64,000 bases of DNA from Cellulomonas hominis. Lineage in GTDB: Bacteria; Actinomycetota; Actinomycetes; Actinomycetales; Cellulomonadaceae. Each line of letters opens with the position of its first letter. The stretch's first letter is position 1. The position numbers and the translations under genes are program-made. Shown here piece by piece: positions 63,878-64,000 of this stretch. The notes beneath the pieces are model-generated. The model was not told the DNA's origin. It saw only the letters and a program-made list of their open reading frames with translations, and searched no databases. The stretch is taken from positions 1 to 64,000 of the forward strand of contig NZ_JACHDN010000001.1 in NCBI RefSeq assembly GCF_014201095.1. Direction: 5' to 3'.

Positions 63878-64000
63878 TCACGGTGCTGCTGGTGGACGAC
63901 CACCCACTGGTCCGCATGGGCTTCCGCCTCATGGTGGAGAGCGCCGGCGACCTGGAGGTCGTCGGCGAGGCAGGCGACGGGCGCACAGCCGTCCAGCAGA
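63874..64000 (+). CDS. NarL/FixJ-type response regulator (N-terminal part, cut by window edge)
   Basis: Only the first 42 codons are present. MITVLLVDDHPLVRMGFRLM has the acidic pocket (Asp8, Asp9) of the receiver domain typical of NarL regulators. The ATG overlaps the kinase stop. The phosphorylated Asp and DNA-binding domain lie beyond 64000. It likely controls the ABC exporter, possibly by the inverted repeat at 60624-60655. Confidence 0.93.
   Translation, partial: MITVLLVDDHPLVRMGFRLMVESAGDLEVVGEAGDGRTAVQQ

Overview
The window looks like chromosomal DNA from a very GC-rich actinobacterium. The likeliest source is the Micrococcales, near Cellulomonas; this is inferred from gene content and synteny, and no database was searched. 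Evidence includes the actinobacterial glnE-glnA2, panB and nif3/zinc-ribbon/phosphatase neighbourhoods, polyphosphate glucokinase next to map, a class A RNase P RNA, many GTG starts, and many genes whose start lies 5-7 bases after a TANNNT -10 box (leaderless transcripts). Almost every base is in a plausible gene. I see no tRNA, rRNA, CRISPR array, insertion sequence or prophage.

Layout. 1-10.4 kb: the N-terminal end of a LacI regulator, a TetR regulator with an MmpL-type exporter, and a minus-strand family-5 ABC importer operon (lipoprotein, permease, permease-ATPase fusion, ATPase). Four boxes resembling GCAATCGATTGC lie upstream of these genes and suggest one LacI regulon. 10.5-17.4 kb: a large membrane protein, a FetB-like permease and an efeUOB ferrous-iron uptake operon with an IdeR/DtxR-type iron box. 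17.5-26.2 kb: acetyltransferase, PPOX flavoprotein, YbdK-like ligase, a GAF/PAS/SpoIIE phosphatase, a membrane-anchored protein with a locally shifted frame, and an AI-2E-type transporter. 26.2-37.5 kb: core metabolism (glnE, glnA2, nadE, panB, map, ppgK) with two secreted or membrane hydrolases and a CsbD-like stress protein.

37.5-43.3 kb: small unknown genes, an XRE regulator facing an aldo/keto reductase-cupin pair across a perfect palindrome, an M15 lysin-like peptidase, and rnpB. 43.3-49.6 kb: yaaA, the coupled nif3-zinc ribbon-phosphatase operon, an alcohol dehydrogenase and a SRAP DNA-crosslink protein. 49.7-56.1 kb: two DUF1269 paralogues around a small membrane protein, a LuxR-type LAL regulator, a DUF1254/1214 protein and a VOC protein. 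56.2-64 kb: a WYL regulator, a PQQ-like propeller protein, a lipoprotein/micro-ORF/DUF6766/GAF cluster, and an ABC exporter with a NarL-type two-component system that runs off the right edge.

Most of the window is housekeeping. The points most worth checking are the LacI operator set, the Shine-Dalgarno-embedding inverted repeat at 60624-60655, the non-standard starts of efeB and the 33314 gene, the double frame change near 24.4-24.5 kb, the zinc-ribbon protein that has lost most of its ligands, and the coupled micro-ORF/DUF6766 unit.
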